Assembly (NCBI RefSeq): GCF_006861775.1
Contig: NZ_VDGG01000002.1
Location: forward strand, 99,693-163,692
DNA from: Psychrobacillus soli
Lineage (GTDB): Bacteria; Bacillota; Bacilli; Bacillales_A; Planococcaceae
Reading direction: 5' to 3'
DNA: 64,000 nucleotides
The number at the start of each line of letters is the position of its first letter. The first letter of the stretch is position 1. The notes below the pieces were generated by a model, which searched no databases, was not told the origin of the DNA, and saw nothing but the letters and a program-made list of their open reading frames with translations. This document shows, piece by piece, positions 1-7,727 of the stretch. Both the position numbers and the translations under genes were made by a program.

Positions 1-236
1 GATGGCTGGAGCTGATCTGCTATCTTTTCTAGAATTAATATCGCCTTATCGCTTCCTTTTCCTGCTAACGATGCTTTTGTTTCGTCTTGTTCAATTACTT
101 GTAAGCCTACAACATCTTCATAAAAAGCTACTTGTCTCTTTAAGTCCCTCACTTTTAGAACAACATGCCCAATTTGTGTCTTTGGATGAATGACATATGG
201 AGCTTTTTTAGCCGTTGCATTCACTAGTTCAGTCAT
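1..236 (-). CDS. VOC-family (glyoxalase/dioxygenase-like) protein, N-terminal part
   Basis: Only the first 78 codons lie in the window; the gene runs off the left edge. The start is an ATG preceded by AGGAGAG about 8 nt upstream. The visible protein has the first beta-alpha-beta unit of a vicinal-oxygen-chelate domain: an IGHVVLKVRDL strand with the metal-position His, then a helix with VAFYEDVVGL. This resembles the CatE/YfiE-type ring-cleavage or glyoxalase proteins of bacilli, which bind a divalent metal. The substrate cannot be told from this fragment. Confidence 0.75.
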   Translation of the reverse strand, partial: MTELVNATAKKAPYVIHPKTQIGHVVLKVRDLKRQVAFYEDVVGLQVIEQDETKASLAGKGSDKAILILEKIADQLQP

Positions 237-368
237 AAAATCTCTCCTCATTTTCTTTTATGTACAAGAAATTTAATTTAATCCCTAGTTATTCTGTATG
301 TTTATTATAGATTAGCATGAGGATAATTGAATTGCAATAGTTTAACAAATTTAACAACACAAACAAAA

Positions 369-402
369 CCCTTTCGAATAGAGGATGCTCTATTCAAAAG
401 GG
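369..402 (-). terminator. Intrinsic terminator after the nucleotidase gene
   Basis: A 15-bp near-perfect stem with a 4-nt loop, followed on the minus strand by TTTTGTTTGT. It closes the ABC-F/nucleotidase operon before the VOC gene. Confidence 0.8.
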
Positions 403-463
403 CTTTACAATTTGTTCAAATCGTCATTTGAAATAAAATTTCTCCGAGTGTCCTTCAGTACCT

Positions 464-988
464 TTAGTCTTTAAAATATTGTTCTACTTCTTTCCAGTTA
501 TTTAATCGGACATAGGAAGTATTATTCATATTATGTGGTGCAGAAAATAATAAACCTTCACCTTCAAAGTTTTCTAAATTTAAAGGCGTATCATCAATTA
601 AGTAATCTGCTCGAATGATACTTTTATCTCCACAAAAAACGAAATGTTTTTCATTCAAGAAAGGAAAGTGTTTTTTTAACCATTGATACTTAGGTGCGAG
701 CGACGCAGGAAATTCCATAGCCGCAGTAACTATGAAAATTTCATATTGCTCATTTAGTCGTCGTAATGCATCTTGACTTCCTTCAATAACATCAAGACCC
801 TGAAAAAAAGATTCCTCTGCTAAATAAACATTCACTTTATCGTTAAAACGATGATCTAACTCCGCTAATAGTTTTCCATGAAGATGATCTACCGTATAGT
901 TTGAATTGTATTCTGCATTAAATAGCTGCAGACATTTTAAACTAAAAGCCGAAATTACTTCATCCATATCAATTGCAATACGTTTCAA
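464..988 (-). CDS. 5'(3')-deoxyribonucleotidase-like HAD hydrolase (NT5C type)
   Basis: A 174-aa HAD-superfamily phosphatase. Motif I is near the N-terminus as IDMDEV (Asp7 nucleophile, Asp9 acid/base). Motif II is IVTA near residue 87, and a late acidic motif YLIDDTPLN near residue 130 supplies Mg2+ ligands. Length and layout fit the NT5C family, which dephosphorylates (deoxy)nucleoside monophosphates. The start is TTG; its first bases overlap the TGA of the upstream ABC-F gene (TTGA), with GGAG about 8 nt before it, so the two are probably translationally coupled. True substrate unknown; YqfW at 40.6-41.2 kb is a second nucleotidase-like HAD protein in the window. Confidence 0.85.
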   Translation of the reverse strand: MKRIAIDMDEVISAFSLKCLQLFNAEYNSNYTVDHLHGKLLAELDHRFNDKVNVYLAEESFFQGLDVIEGSQDALRRLNEQYEIFIVTAAMEFPASLAPKYQWLKKHFPFLNEKHFVFCGDKSIIRADYLIDDTPLNLENFEGEGLLFSAPHNMNNTSYVRLNNWKEVEQYFKD

Positions 989-2853
989 TCGTCATTCTCC
1001 ATCCATTTCTCCAATAATTTCTCTAATTGCTGCTCTTGTTGCTTTTTAGTTTCTAATAATCGCTCATAATTCTCCCAATCGTTTTCCAACTCTATTTGAC
1101 TAACTATTTTTTCGATTTCTAATTCTAATGCAGCAATTTGCTCTTCAACTGGTTGGTCTTGTTTTATCTTTGTTTGAGTTAGTTTTGCTGTTTCCTTTAT
1201 TTCCATTATTTTAGTAGGTGGATTGGTCGCTTGTAACTCCTCCCATTTTGCACGAGCCCACTCATATGGACCTTCAAACGTGGTTAGCTCTCCTTGATCT
1301 AGCCACGCGGTTCTAGGGAATAATTTATTTAAAAAGTATCGATCGTGAGAGACAGCCAGTATCGTTCCTTGGAAGTCTTCCATTGCATCTTCCAATACTT
1401 CTCTAGAATCTATATCAAGATGGTTGGTCGGTTCATCTAGCATCAATAAGTTTATATCCTGATGCATTAACTGAGCAAGGCGCAGACGCATGCGTTCTCC
1501 CCCGCTTAAATCACTTACTCGTTTAAACACATCGGGTCCGTAGAACATAAATTTTGCTAATATGTGACGCGCATCCCCTTCGAAGACATTTACTTCACTT
1601 CGAAACACATCGATCAGTCGAGCTTTCGGATCTGCTATATGAAAATGCTGCGATAAAAATCCTACTCGGACATTACTACCAAGCCGTGCAGCCCCTTTAT
1701 CCACCGGAATTTCTCCACGAAGTAAGTTTAGTATCGTGGATTTTCCAGTGCCATTCCGTCCGACAATTGCTATACGGTCCTTCCAATAAACATGTAAATT
1801 CGCATCTTGAAGTAGCAATTTTGCGTCGAATGATTTGCATACTTCTTCCATCACGACCACTTCTTTTCCGCTCCTCGGAGCAGCTTCAAAAGACAGGTTC
1901 ATTTTTTTCGGATCAACTAGCGGTTTTCTTACTTTTTCCATCCGTTCCAGCGCTCGCTCCATATTTCTTGCTTGACGATGTAAACCGGCGTTAGGAGGAA
2001 CCGCTTCATTTGCCCATATTTTTAACCGTTTAATCGCTTCTCTCATTTTCTTTATCTTTTTTTGTTGTTCCTCATATTCCTGAAACTCACGCATCAATCT
2101 CTCTTCTTTTTCAACGATAAAGGAAGAATAATTCCCGTGATAAAGTGTTAGTTCGCCTTCCTCTAAATCTGCCACTTTTGTTACGACTTGGTCTAAAAAG
2201 TAACGGTCATGCGAAATGATAACAACTGTGCCAGCATAAGTGACTAAATATTCCTCTAGCCATTCGACTGCAAATAAATCTAAATGATTCGTCGGTTCAT
2301 CGAGTAACAATAAATCAGGCTTCGTCAGTAAAAGTTTACCTAGCATGATCTTCGTCTGTTCTCCACCACTTAAACTTGAAAAAGATTGCGAAACAAAATT
2401 AGATAACTGAAGTCCTTGAATCACTTTATCTAGTTCAGATTCCATTACATAACCACCTAGGTTTGTAAACTCTTCTTGAACGTCTCCATAAGTTTGTAGT
2501 ATTTTTTCCATATCTTCTGGATTTGAGGTAGACAACTTCTCCTCAAGTTCTTTCATTTTCTTTTGCAATTCGTTTAATGTCTGAAAAGCACTATTTAACA
2601 CATCATAACCCGTGATTTCTTCAGAATAGATAGGTATTTGCGCCAAATAACCAATCTTCGTTCCTTTTTTAAAATGGATACTTCCTTTGTCCATATCTTC
2701 AATTCGAGCAATCAACTTGAATAAGGTTGTCTTTCCGGTCCCGTTTCGCCCAACAATACCAAGTCTATCTCCCGTTTTAATAGAAAGAGAAAGATTTTCA
2801 AAAATTGTATTTCCTCCGAGCATTTTACTAATTTCTTGTATTGTACATATCAT
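985..2853 (-). CDS. ABC-F family ATPase, probable ribosome-protection/antibiotic-resistance type
   Basis: A 622-aa soluble protein with two ABC domains and no membrane segments. NBD1 has Walker A GRNGTGKTT near residue 36, signature LSGGEQ and LLLDEPTNHLD. NBD2 repeats GRNGTGKST, LSGGERMRLR and MLDEPTNHLD. The inter-domain linker is charged and helical, and a C-terminal coiled coil of about 70 residues is rich in Glu, Lys and Gln. I chose the ATG at 2853 because AAAAGGAAG lies 8 nt upstream; the frame stays open further upstream without a good RBS and runs through the attenuator hairpin. ABC-F proteins bind the ribosomal E site; those under leader-peptide attenuation (Vga, Lsa, VmlR types) displace antibiotics. 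I cannot assign the exact subgroup. Confidence 0.88.
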   Translation of the reverse strand: MICTIQEISKMLGGNTIFENLSLSIKTGDRLGIVGRNGTGKTTLFKLIARIEDMDKGSIHFKKGTKIGYLAQIPIYSEEITGYDVLNSAFQTLNELQKKMKELEEKLSTSNPEDMEKILQTYGDVQEEFTNLGGYVMESELDKVIQGLQLSNFVSQSFSSLSGGEQTKIMLGKLLLTKPDLLLLDEPTNHLDLFAVEWLEEYLVTYAGTVVIISHDRYFLDQVVTKVADLEEGELTLYHGNYSSFIVEKEERLMREFQEYEEQQKKIKKMREAIKRLKIWANEAVPPNAGLHRQARNMERALERMEKVRKPLVDPKKMNLSFEAAPRSGKEVVVMEEVCKSFDAKLLLQDANLHVYWKDRIAIVGRNGTGKSTILNLLRGEIPVDKGAARLGSNVRVGFLSQHFHIADPKARLIDVFRSEVNVFEGDARHILAKFMFYGPDVFKRVSDLSGGERMRLRLAQLMHQDINLLMLDEPTNHLDIDSREVLEDAMEDFQGTILAVSHDRYFLNKLFPRTAWLDQGELTTFEGPYEWARAKWEELQATNPPTKIMEIKETAKLTQTKIKQDQPVEEQIAALELEIEKIVSQIELENDWENYERLLETKKQQEQQLEKLLEKWMENDD

Positions 2854-2911
2854 ATAATTCGCTTCCTTTTCAATTAGATTCAATTCAGCTGGAAGCATTT
2901 TTCTGCACAAA

Positions 2912-2938
2912 AAAAGACTGCCTGAAAAGCAGTCTTTT
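2912..2938 (-). terminator. Transcription attenuator in the ABC-F leader
   Basis: A 10-bp stem with a 7-nt loop followed by seven T on the minus strand, located between the leader ORF and the ABC-F start codon. Immediately upstream on the transcript is a second inverted repeat, CCATGT-2 nt-ACATGG (2939-2952). The arrangement promoter, leader ORF, hairpin with T-tract, resistance-type gene is that of ribosome-mediated attenuation. Confidence 0.8.
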
Positions 2939-2971
2939 CCATGTGTACATGGTTCAGAAAGAATGACTTTA

Positions 2972-3103
2972 TCAGCTGTGAAATTCATTTAATTTGCTAA
3001 AAATGGACAGACTAATCCCGTTTTCAGCAATTTCATGAGTAATCGCACAAGATGTGGATAAAAATTCCAATATAAATCTATGTGCATTCACAGCGTTTTT
3101 CAT
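2972..3103 (-). CDS. 43-codon leader peptide upstream of the ABC-F gene
   Basis: A short ORF starting ATG with a very strong GGAGGTG ribosome binding site 7 nt upstream, beginning MKNAVNAHRF and ending FHS before TGA. It lies between a good sigma-A promoter and the attenuator hairpin, whose stem starts about 34 nt after its stop codon. No protein family is recognised. Its job is inferred to be sensing: a ribosome stalled by an antibiotic on this ORF would change leader folding and allow read-through into the ABC-F gene. Confidence 0.7.
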   Translation of the reverse strand: MKNAVNAHRFILEFLSTSCAITHEIAENGISLSIFSKLNEFHS

Positions 3104-3137
3104 TCTTTCTTCACCTCCGTTCGATATAGTTAATTTA

Positions 3138-3166
3138 ATATTATCACGATTTTTCTAATAATTCAA
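3138..3166 (-). promoter_or_regulatory. Sigma-A promoter of the leader/ABC-F operon
   Basis: Minus-strand TTGAAT (3161-3166), 17-nt spacer, TAATAT (3138-3143) preceded by TG one base upstream (extended -10). It lies about 18 nt before the RBS of the leader ORF. Confidence 0.7.
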
Positions 3167-3170
3167 TGGA

Positions 3171-3398
3171 TTATTCAGTTGGTTTTTCAAAAGTTGGATC
3201 ATTCATATCGTCACCAGTGTCCGGTATACCAAGATCATTTTCTTTGTTGACCTCTTCATTTCCGGTGTTCGGAATATTTTTTTCACGGCTATCCATTTGC
3301 GTTTCAGGATTTGCAGGATCGTTTGAATCGCGATTGGAACCACACGCAGATAGCATAAGCATTGAAACGAGTAACACTATGGAAATTCTTTTGTTCAT
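3171..3398 (-). CDS. Small hydrophilic lipoprotein
   Basis: A 75-aa protein with a Lys/Arg start, hydrophobic core and lipobox LSAC (Cys at about residue 19), so it should be lipid-anchored on the outer face of the membrane. The mature part is Asn/Asp/Glu/Pro-rich and probably disordered. RBS AGGAGG lies 7 nt before the ATG. I recognise no family. It is followed closely by the promoter of the ABC-F leader. Confidence 0.7.
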   Translation of the reverse strand: MNKRISIVLLVSMLMLSACGSNRDSNDPANPETQMDSREKNIPNTGNEEVNKENDLGIPDTGDDMNDPTFEKPTE

Positions 3399-3481
3399 TT
3401 ATTTTCCTCCTACTTTTTCGTTAGAATGCACTAATTTAACAGCTTTATACAAAAATGAATAAACGACCATTGTAAAGAAGT

Positions 3482-3545
3482 GACCACTGGTATTTTTACT
3501 GCAAGCGGACGCTTTTTAGCGGGATGAGCGATGAGCCACCTGCAG
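3482..3545. repeat. Repeat family A, partial copy
   Basis: Half of the large palindromic repeat found in fuller form at 20465, 22226 and 53518: the section with GCGGACGCTTT and GCGATGAGCC, next to CTGCAGCAAAATT. It abuts the iteron repeat (family E). Confidence 0.65.
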
Positions 3546-3549
3546 CAAA

Positions 3550-3790
3550 ATTAAAGGAGAAATTGCTTGCTTATCTGTACTGACTCGCTAAAACCAAATA
3601 TTATACAATTTTTCATGTGAGTTCATCCAAAAAATGGTTAAAAGCAACAGATTGGTCATTGAAAGCAATCAATTCTATTTGGAAAGCAACCAAATTGCTG
3701 ATGAGAGCAATCAATTCTTAAAATAACAAGTTTACTTGGAGTGAGACGACGATGAACACGACGCTATATTCCAATAAATGGTTGAATCAA
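3550..3790 (-). repeat. Repeat family E with four 21-bp-period iterons
   Basis: About 240 nt that match 53281-53530 in inverted orientation at roughly 70% by eye. It contains four copies of (A/G)A(A/G)AGCAA(C/T)(C/A)(A/G)AT starting at 3640, 3661, 3682 and 3703, an exact 21-bp period. No ORF is credible. In both copies it adjoins a family A repeat at CTGCAG. Confidence 0.65.
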
Positions 3791-3925
3791 TCGAACTTTA
3801 TCAAAGTAAATAATCCATTTATTTAGAGACAGCATTTTCTAATTAGGTGTACTAAATAGTGCGGAGGGGAACTGAGCAATGTACATCATTTATAACAACA
3901 GACGCCAAATTAGCAAGAAATCCCC

Positions 3926-4115
3926 ATTAATTGTAGCGGAAGGACGGCGACTCGACCCGAGGCCAACAGGATGTTGGTCACGAAGGCGTTGCCACACGAT
4001 GGGGCGCTCTTAGCCTTTGTTCCTCTGTGAGACAGATGAACCCTCGCAAGCGAACGCACAGCATCGACGATGATTCATCGCTCACCCGGCGGAAAGCGTC
4101 CGCCCTCCAAGAACA
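3926..4115. repeat. Composite repeat: family A palindrome with a nested two-hairpin module
   Basis: Family A arms (GGCGACTC on the left; TCATCGCTCACCCGGCGGAA on the right) flank a two-hairpin module at 3961-4015 (family B). The same nesting is seen at 53518-53690. The rest of 3399-4154 shows no gene. Confidence 0.7.
3961..4015 (-). repeat. Two-hairpin module, copy 1 (family B)
   Basis: Hairpins at 3963-3977 (CCAAC-5 nt-GTTGG) and 3991-4005 (GCCAC-5 nt-GGGGC, one mismatch), separated by a 13-nt linker. Read on the minus strand the order is H1, linker, H2, as in the other copies. Confidence 0.75.
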
Positions 4116-4144
4116 AGAAAAAACCCCAGTACATTGACTGGGGC
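4116..4144 (-). terminator. Terminator after the Spo0M-like gene
   Basis: CCCCAGT-6 nt-ACTGGGG stem followed on the minus strand by a run of T. Confidence 0.8.
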
Positions 4145-4154
4145 TTACTTTTCC

Positions 4155-4550
4155 TTATTCTTCTATATCAAAGTAAATTTCATCTTCATCGCTGAATTCT
4201 TTGCCTTGCTCAAATAAAACGGTCGTTCGTAAAATTAATTTGGAGAATTCCTCCGCTTCGTCTGGAATCCATCTTTCATCTGGCATGATTTCAAACGGAA
4301 TCATTTGCATATCTTTCGAAGCGACAGATCCAACTAATTCAATTGAATGTTTAGAGATAATTTCGGAAACAAGCTCGTTTCTTACTTTAAAAACCTCTAG
4401 TTTAATATTTTCTATCGATTCATCGTCGTGTACACCATCAATATAAATGGTACCAGAAAGATTAATACCATGCTCAATAAAAGGGTGATCTACGACTGTC
4501 TCAATTTTAATCGATTGTACTTCTATTGAAGATTTAAACTTCTTTGCCAT
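4155..4550 (-). CDS. Spo0M-like (arrestin-fold) domain protein
   Basis: A 131-aa protein made almost wholly of predicted beta strands, with an acidic C-terminal tail. The pattern IKIETVVDHPFIEHGINLSG followed by a GTIYIDGV strand resembles the N-terminal arrestin-like domain of Spo0M sporulation-control proteins, but it is about half their length, so the assignment is tentative. I chose the ATG 3 codons into the open frame because AAGGTGG sits 10 nt before it, whereas it would touch the upstream TTG. It starts 5 nt after the upstream permease stop and is probably co-transcribed with it. Confidence 0.6.
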   Translation of the reverse strand: MAKKFKSSIEVQSIKIETVVDHPFIEHGINLSGTIYIDGVHDDESIENIKLEVFKVRNELVSEIISKHSIELVGSVASKDMQMIPFEIMPDERWIPDEAEEFSKLILRTTVLFEQGKEFSDEDEIYFDIEE

Positions 4551-4555
4551 TACTC

Positions 4556-5761
4556 TCAATCCACCTTGTTATTTGTATGCTCATATTGATTTTCCAAATT
4601 CGGTTCAAATCTATTATACCGTTTTTTAAATATAGTGTATAAATGCGAAACAATTACTTTCAGTATTGCATACCCTGGAATCCCTAACACAACACCTGGA
4701 ACTCCAAATAACGCTCCAGAAGTAATTAATACGAAAATAATCGTAATTGGATGCACATGAAGGGATTTCCCCATAATTTGTGGAGAAATAAATTTTCCTT
4801 CTACAAACTGAACAATAGTCCATACGATCGCAAGTTTTACTAGCATAAATGGATCGGACGATACAAGTGCAATAATTACGGCCGGAGTTATTGCAATAAC
4901 AGGACCTAAATAAGGTACGACACTTGTCACCATAGCAATAACACCGAGAAGTAACGCATAATCCATTCCAATGATTGTAAAACCGATAAATATCATAAAC
5001 CCAATACACATGGACACTAAAATTTGTCCTTGAATATAAGCACTGATCTGGTTATCAATACTTTTGAAGACAGATTGAAAATCATCCCGCATGCGTGGTG
5101 GGAAAACTCCAATCACAAATCTCGGAAGCTTTTCTCCATCTTTTAGTAAATAAAATAGAATAAATGGTACCATTATGATAGATAGAACAAAGCTCGTTAC
5201 CGCTCCGACAACAGATGTAATGCCAGTTGCTACACTTGCAATTGTACTTTGAAATAATTTCCCCACTTCCGTAGGAACGCTTCTCAACATTTCCATCGCA
5301 TCTTGTTCAATTTGTAAATAATAGTCTGAAACAAACGAGGTTCTTAAAAAACCGTCTAAAGAGTTCAGTAACTGAATCAGGTAAACAGGTAATTCCTCGA
5401 CTAACCTAGTAGACTGTGATTTTAAAAATGGAACAACTAAAAATACGAGTAAGGTAATTAATCCGATTAATGCTAGGAAAATGATTAAAATACCCCATAC
5501 TCTCGGAATTTTTATCTTTTCGATCAAGCGCAATATGGGGCGCAATAAATAAAATGCTATGACCGCTAGAATAACAGGTAAAACGACATTTCCTAGAAAT
5601 ATAGTTAATGGACTAAAGATAAACGACACTTTGCCGTATACCATAATAATTAGTCCGATCAATAATATTACGATAAATGTGAAGAACGTATTACGTCCTC
5701 CTAAAAATTTTATGTATCTTGTAGAAAAAAAAGAAGGTTTTTCAGGCTCCACTTTTATCAA
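4556..5761 (-). CDS. AI-2E family transporter (YueF-like permease)
   Basis: A 401-aa integral membrane protein with about eight hydrophobic segments: two near residues 28-80, one near 90-115, then a cluster from 180 to 365. A large hydrophilic stretch lies at about 120-180. The LGVIAMVTSVVPYLGPVIA stretch and the later GxxLGIPGYA region are typical of the AI-2E/UPF0118 family. Members move small molecules or Na+/H+ and are not all autoinducer exporters. Start taken as TTG; a GTG three codons later is the alternative, as the AAAGGG ribosome site is not ideally spaced for either. Confidence 0.85.
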   Translation of the reverse strand: MIKVEPEKPSFFSTRYIKFLGGRNTFFTFIVILLIGLIIMVYGKVSFIFSPLTIFLGNVVLPVILAVIAFYLLRPILRLIEKIKIPRVWGILIIFLALIGLITLLVFLVVPFLKSQSTRLVEELPVYLIQLLNSLDGFLRTSFVSDYYLQIEQDAMEMLRSVPTEVGKLFQSTIASVATGITSVVGAVTSFVLSIIMVPFILFYLLKDGEKLPRFVIGVFPPRMRDDFQSVFKSIDNQISAYIQGQILVSMCIGFMIFIGFTIIGMDYALLLGVIAMVTSVVPYLGPVIAITPAVIIALVSSDPFMLVKLAIVWTIVQFVEGKFISPQIMGKSLHVHPITIIFVLITSGALFGVPGVVLGIPGYAILKVIVSHLYTIFKKRYNRFEPNLENQYEHTNNKVD

Positions 5762-5864
5762 ACACCCTTTCTTATATAGTTTATTTTACGGACAAATGAG
5801 AAGATTGGCAAATAATCAAATACACCTCGGCGTATTTGCGTCCAGATCGAGTAAGGAAGTTAGT

Positions 5865-5920
5865 GTCTAAGAACGTCGCGTCCTTGCGACAAAGACTAAC
5901 TGACCTGCATCACGCAGGCC
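5865..5920 (+). repeat. Two-hairpin module, copy 2a
   Basis: H1 GTCGC-6 nt-GCGAC (5875-5890), 13-nt linker, H2 CCTGC-ATCAC-GCAGG (5904-5918). Confidence 0.75.
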
Positions 5921-5975
5921 TGAGCTTGCTCGATAAATTCCTCTAAAAAATCTGTGACATCCGCCGGAAGCTTTG

Positions 5976-6030
5976 GGCCATCAGGATGATGGTCACTTAG
6001 GCGTTGCCGCAGGACGCGGCGACCTTAGCC
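5976..6030 (-). repeat. Two-hairpin module, copy 2b
   Basis: On the minus strand H1 is GCCGC-GTCCT-GCGGC and H2 is CCATC-ATCCT-GATGG, with a 13-nt linker. The H2 stem differs from copies 1, 3 and 4 by a compensated base pair. Confidence 0.75.
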
Positions 6031-6144
6031 AAAGTTCCTTGATATTCAGCCAAGGTTGTGAGAACACTAAATTGTATGATGTTTTGCATTCATCTCACTA
6101 CTCATAGAAGCGGGAGACTTTTGCGGAATAATGTTAAAGCATTA

Positions 6145-7086
6145 TTATTTTTTCAAAAAGTCATCAATAGCTTGTTTATTTTTTTCCTTATTAATTACAA
6201 TGACTGAACCTGCATGTTTAAAACTAGTAAAGGAGTAAGTTCCTTCTACAGGTATTGTTAATTTTTCCATCTCGAGTTTTCCGCTAATGAGCGCATCTAC
6301 AATACGTTTTGCTTTATCCGCTCTAGAATAATCTGTTTCGATATACCCTTCTGCAGCCCCTAAAAACTTCGGTGTATTAGATAAATTCCCTATTGATAGT
6401 AGTTCGTTTTTTAATGCTTCCATGACTATTTGTTGTCTCGCAACACGTCCAAAATCACCTTCAGCATCCGAGCGAAACCTCGCATAACCAAGCAGTTCTT
6501 TACCTGTTAAATTTTGCTGTCCTTGGACGAGTGAAACCCCAATCTTCTCTGACATATCTTTTTCTACATTCACTGGCACACCATTCGGTGCAAGAATGTC
6601 TACAAGCGATTCAAAGCTACTAAAATCAATTAGCGCATAATGATGAATAGGAAGATCAAACATTTGTTGAATCGTATTTTTTAATAACTGAACTCCTCCA
6701 AGATAATATGCTGTGTTTAGTTTATAGGATTGATAATCGGGAATATCTGCATATATATCCCGCATAAATGAAATGACTTTCACGTCATTATCTTGCTTAT
6801 CCCACGAAACGAGCATCATCGTATCCGACCGCGCTTGTTTTTGTCCTCTTGAGTCAACCCCAAGAACTAAAATATTTTCCCGTTCCCCTGCTTGTATTTT
6901 ATCTCCTTCAAAATCAATCGTTAAATCCACTTCTTTATTAGCCGACTTATATCCGACAGAATATTGAGTAACCGAGTAAATTCCACCTAATAGTATTACT
7001 AAAACAAGAAATAATGTAAGGACTCGTCCTATTCGAAGTCGTTTTTTCCGCTTACGTCTTGTTGGTATTTGTCGTTCTTCTTCCAT
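6145..7086 (-). CDS. LytR-CpsA-Psr (LCP) family cell-wall ligase
   Basis: A 313-aa type II membrane protein with a basic cytoplasmic start, one membrane span at about residues 22-44 and an extracellular LCP domain. Family motifs visible: ILVLGVDSR, SDTMMLVS, ISFMRDIYADIP with the conserved Arg-Asp, KLNTAYYLGG, and GYARFRSDAEGDFGRVARQQ with the Arg residues that hold the polyprenyl pyrophosphate. LCP enzymes (TagT/U/V) transfer teichoic acids or related glycopolymers from the lipid carrier to peptidoglycan. ATG with AAGGAGCG about 8 nt upstream. Divergent from msrA; stands alone. Confidence 0.92.
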   Translation of the reverse strand: MEEERQIPTRRKRKKRLRIGRVLTLFLVLVILLGGIYSVTQYSVGYKSANKEVDLTIDFEGDKIQAGERENILVLGVDSRGQKQARSDTMMLVSWDKQDNDVKVISFMRDIYADIPDYQSYKLNTAYYLGGVQLLKNTIQQMFDLPIHHYALIDFSSFESLVDILAPNGVPVNVEKDMSEKIGVSLVQGQQNLTGKELLGYARFRSDAEGDFGRVARQQIVMEALKNELLSIGNLSNTPKFLGAAEGYIETDYSRADKAKRIVDALISGKLEMEKLTIPVEGTYSFTSFKHAGSVIVINKEKNKQAIDDFLKK

Positions 7087-7205
7087 TATGAAATCGCTCC
7101 TTTATATGTTATATAATAACGTATTTTCAACGTTTAAGTTTCGGAATTTTGTACATTTTAGCTTCTCATGGTAAAATTCATGTTGCAATAATGGGAGGAA
7201 TGATA

Positions 7206-7724
7206 ATGATGGAAAAAGCGACATTCGCGGGTGGCTGTTTTTGGTGCATGGTCAAGCCATTTGATTCATGGGATGGCATACATAAAGTAACTTCGGGCTA
7301 TATGGGAGGGCATGTAGAAAATCCGACATATGAGGACGTAAAAAAAGGTACATCCGGGCATTTAGAAGTAGTCGAAATTCAATACGACCCTTCTATTTTC
7401 CCGTACAATGAGCTACTCCAAATATTTTGGCAACAGATTGATCCAACAGACGCAGGAGGCCAGTTCCAAGATCGCGGAGAAAGCTACCAATCGGCAATAT
7501 TTGTACATTCGGAAGAACAACGAAAGACTGCAGAACAATCGAAAGAACAACTAGCAGCAAGTGGCAAGTTTTCTAAACCAATCGTAACAGAAATTAGAGA
7601 AGCAAAAACCTTCTACGAAGCAGAGGATTATCATCAAGATTTTTATAAAAAAAGCCCAGATCACTATAAAGAAGACAGAGCACAATCAGGTCGAGACGAA
7701 TTCATTCAATCACACTGGAAGTAA
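7206..7724 (+). CDS. msrA: Peptide-methionine (S)-S-oxide reductase MsrA
   Basis: A 172-aa enzyme reducing methionine-S-sulfoxide in proteins and free Met. The catalytic motif FAGGCFWC is at residues 6-13 (nucleophilic Cys first, followed by the second Cys typical of bacilli), with [27 protein letters not shown] and a C-terminal [14 protein letters not shown] chose ATG 7206 (MMEKATF) because GGGAGG lies 7 nt upstream; the frame is open further upstream but without a ribosome site. MsrA uses thioredoxin as electron donor. It ends in a bidirectional terminator shared with the GGDEF gene. Confidence 0.96.
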   Translation: MMEKATFAGGCFWCMVKPFDSWDGIHKVTSGYMGGHVENPTYEDVKKGTSGHLEVVEIQYDPSIFPYNELLQIFWQQIDPTDAGGQFQDRGESYQSAIFVHSEEQRKTAEQSKEQLAASGKFSKPIVTEIREAKTFYEAEDYHQDFYKKSPDHYKEDRAQSGRDEFIQSHWK

Positions 7725-7727
7725 AGA

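Larger units (their letters stand above)
5805..6045 (+). repeat. Long modular hairpin repeat (family B, full form with two modules)
   Basis: In order: a 7-bp hairpin CAAATAC-8 nt-GTATTTG (5817-5838), a two-hairpin module in plus orientation (5865-5920), a spacer with GAGCTTGCTCGA and CATCCGCCGGAAGC, then a module in minus orientation (5976-6030). It matches 24050-24235 read on the minus strand, which lacks the inner module. It fills the gap between the permease and LCP genes; no ORF is credible here. Confidence 0.75.

Noticed and set aside
1554-1994. 146-codon plus-strand frame inside the ABC-F gene
   Set aside because: Antisense to a clear ABC-F coding sequence, no ribosome site, low-quality composition.
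3640-3715. CRISPR array from the phased repeats
   Set aside because: Repeat core is about 13 nt with 8-nt gaps and no cas genes; period 21 bp is far shorter than CRISPR repeat plus spacer.
5805-6045. tRNA or rRNA fragment from the stacked hairpins
   Set aside because: No cloverleaf, no GTTC T-loop or CCA-type end; hairpins are 5-7 bp with fixed linkers unlike tRNA.
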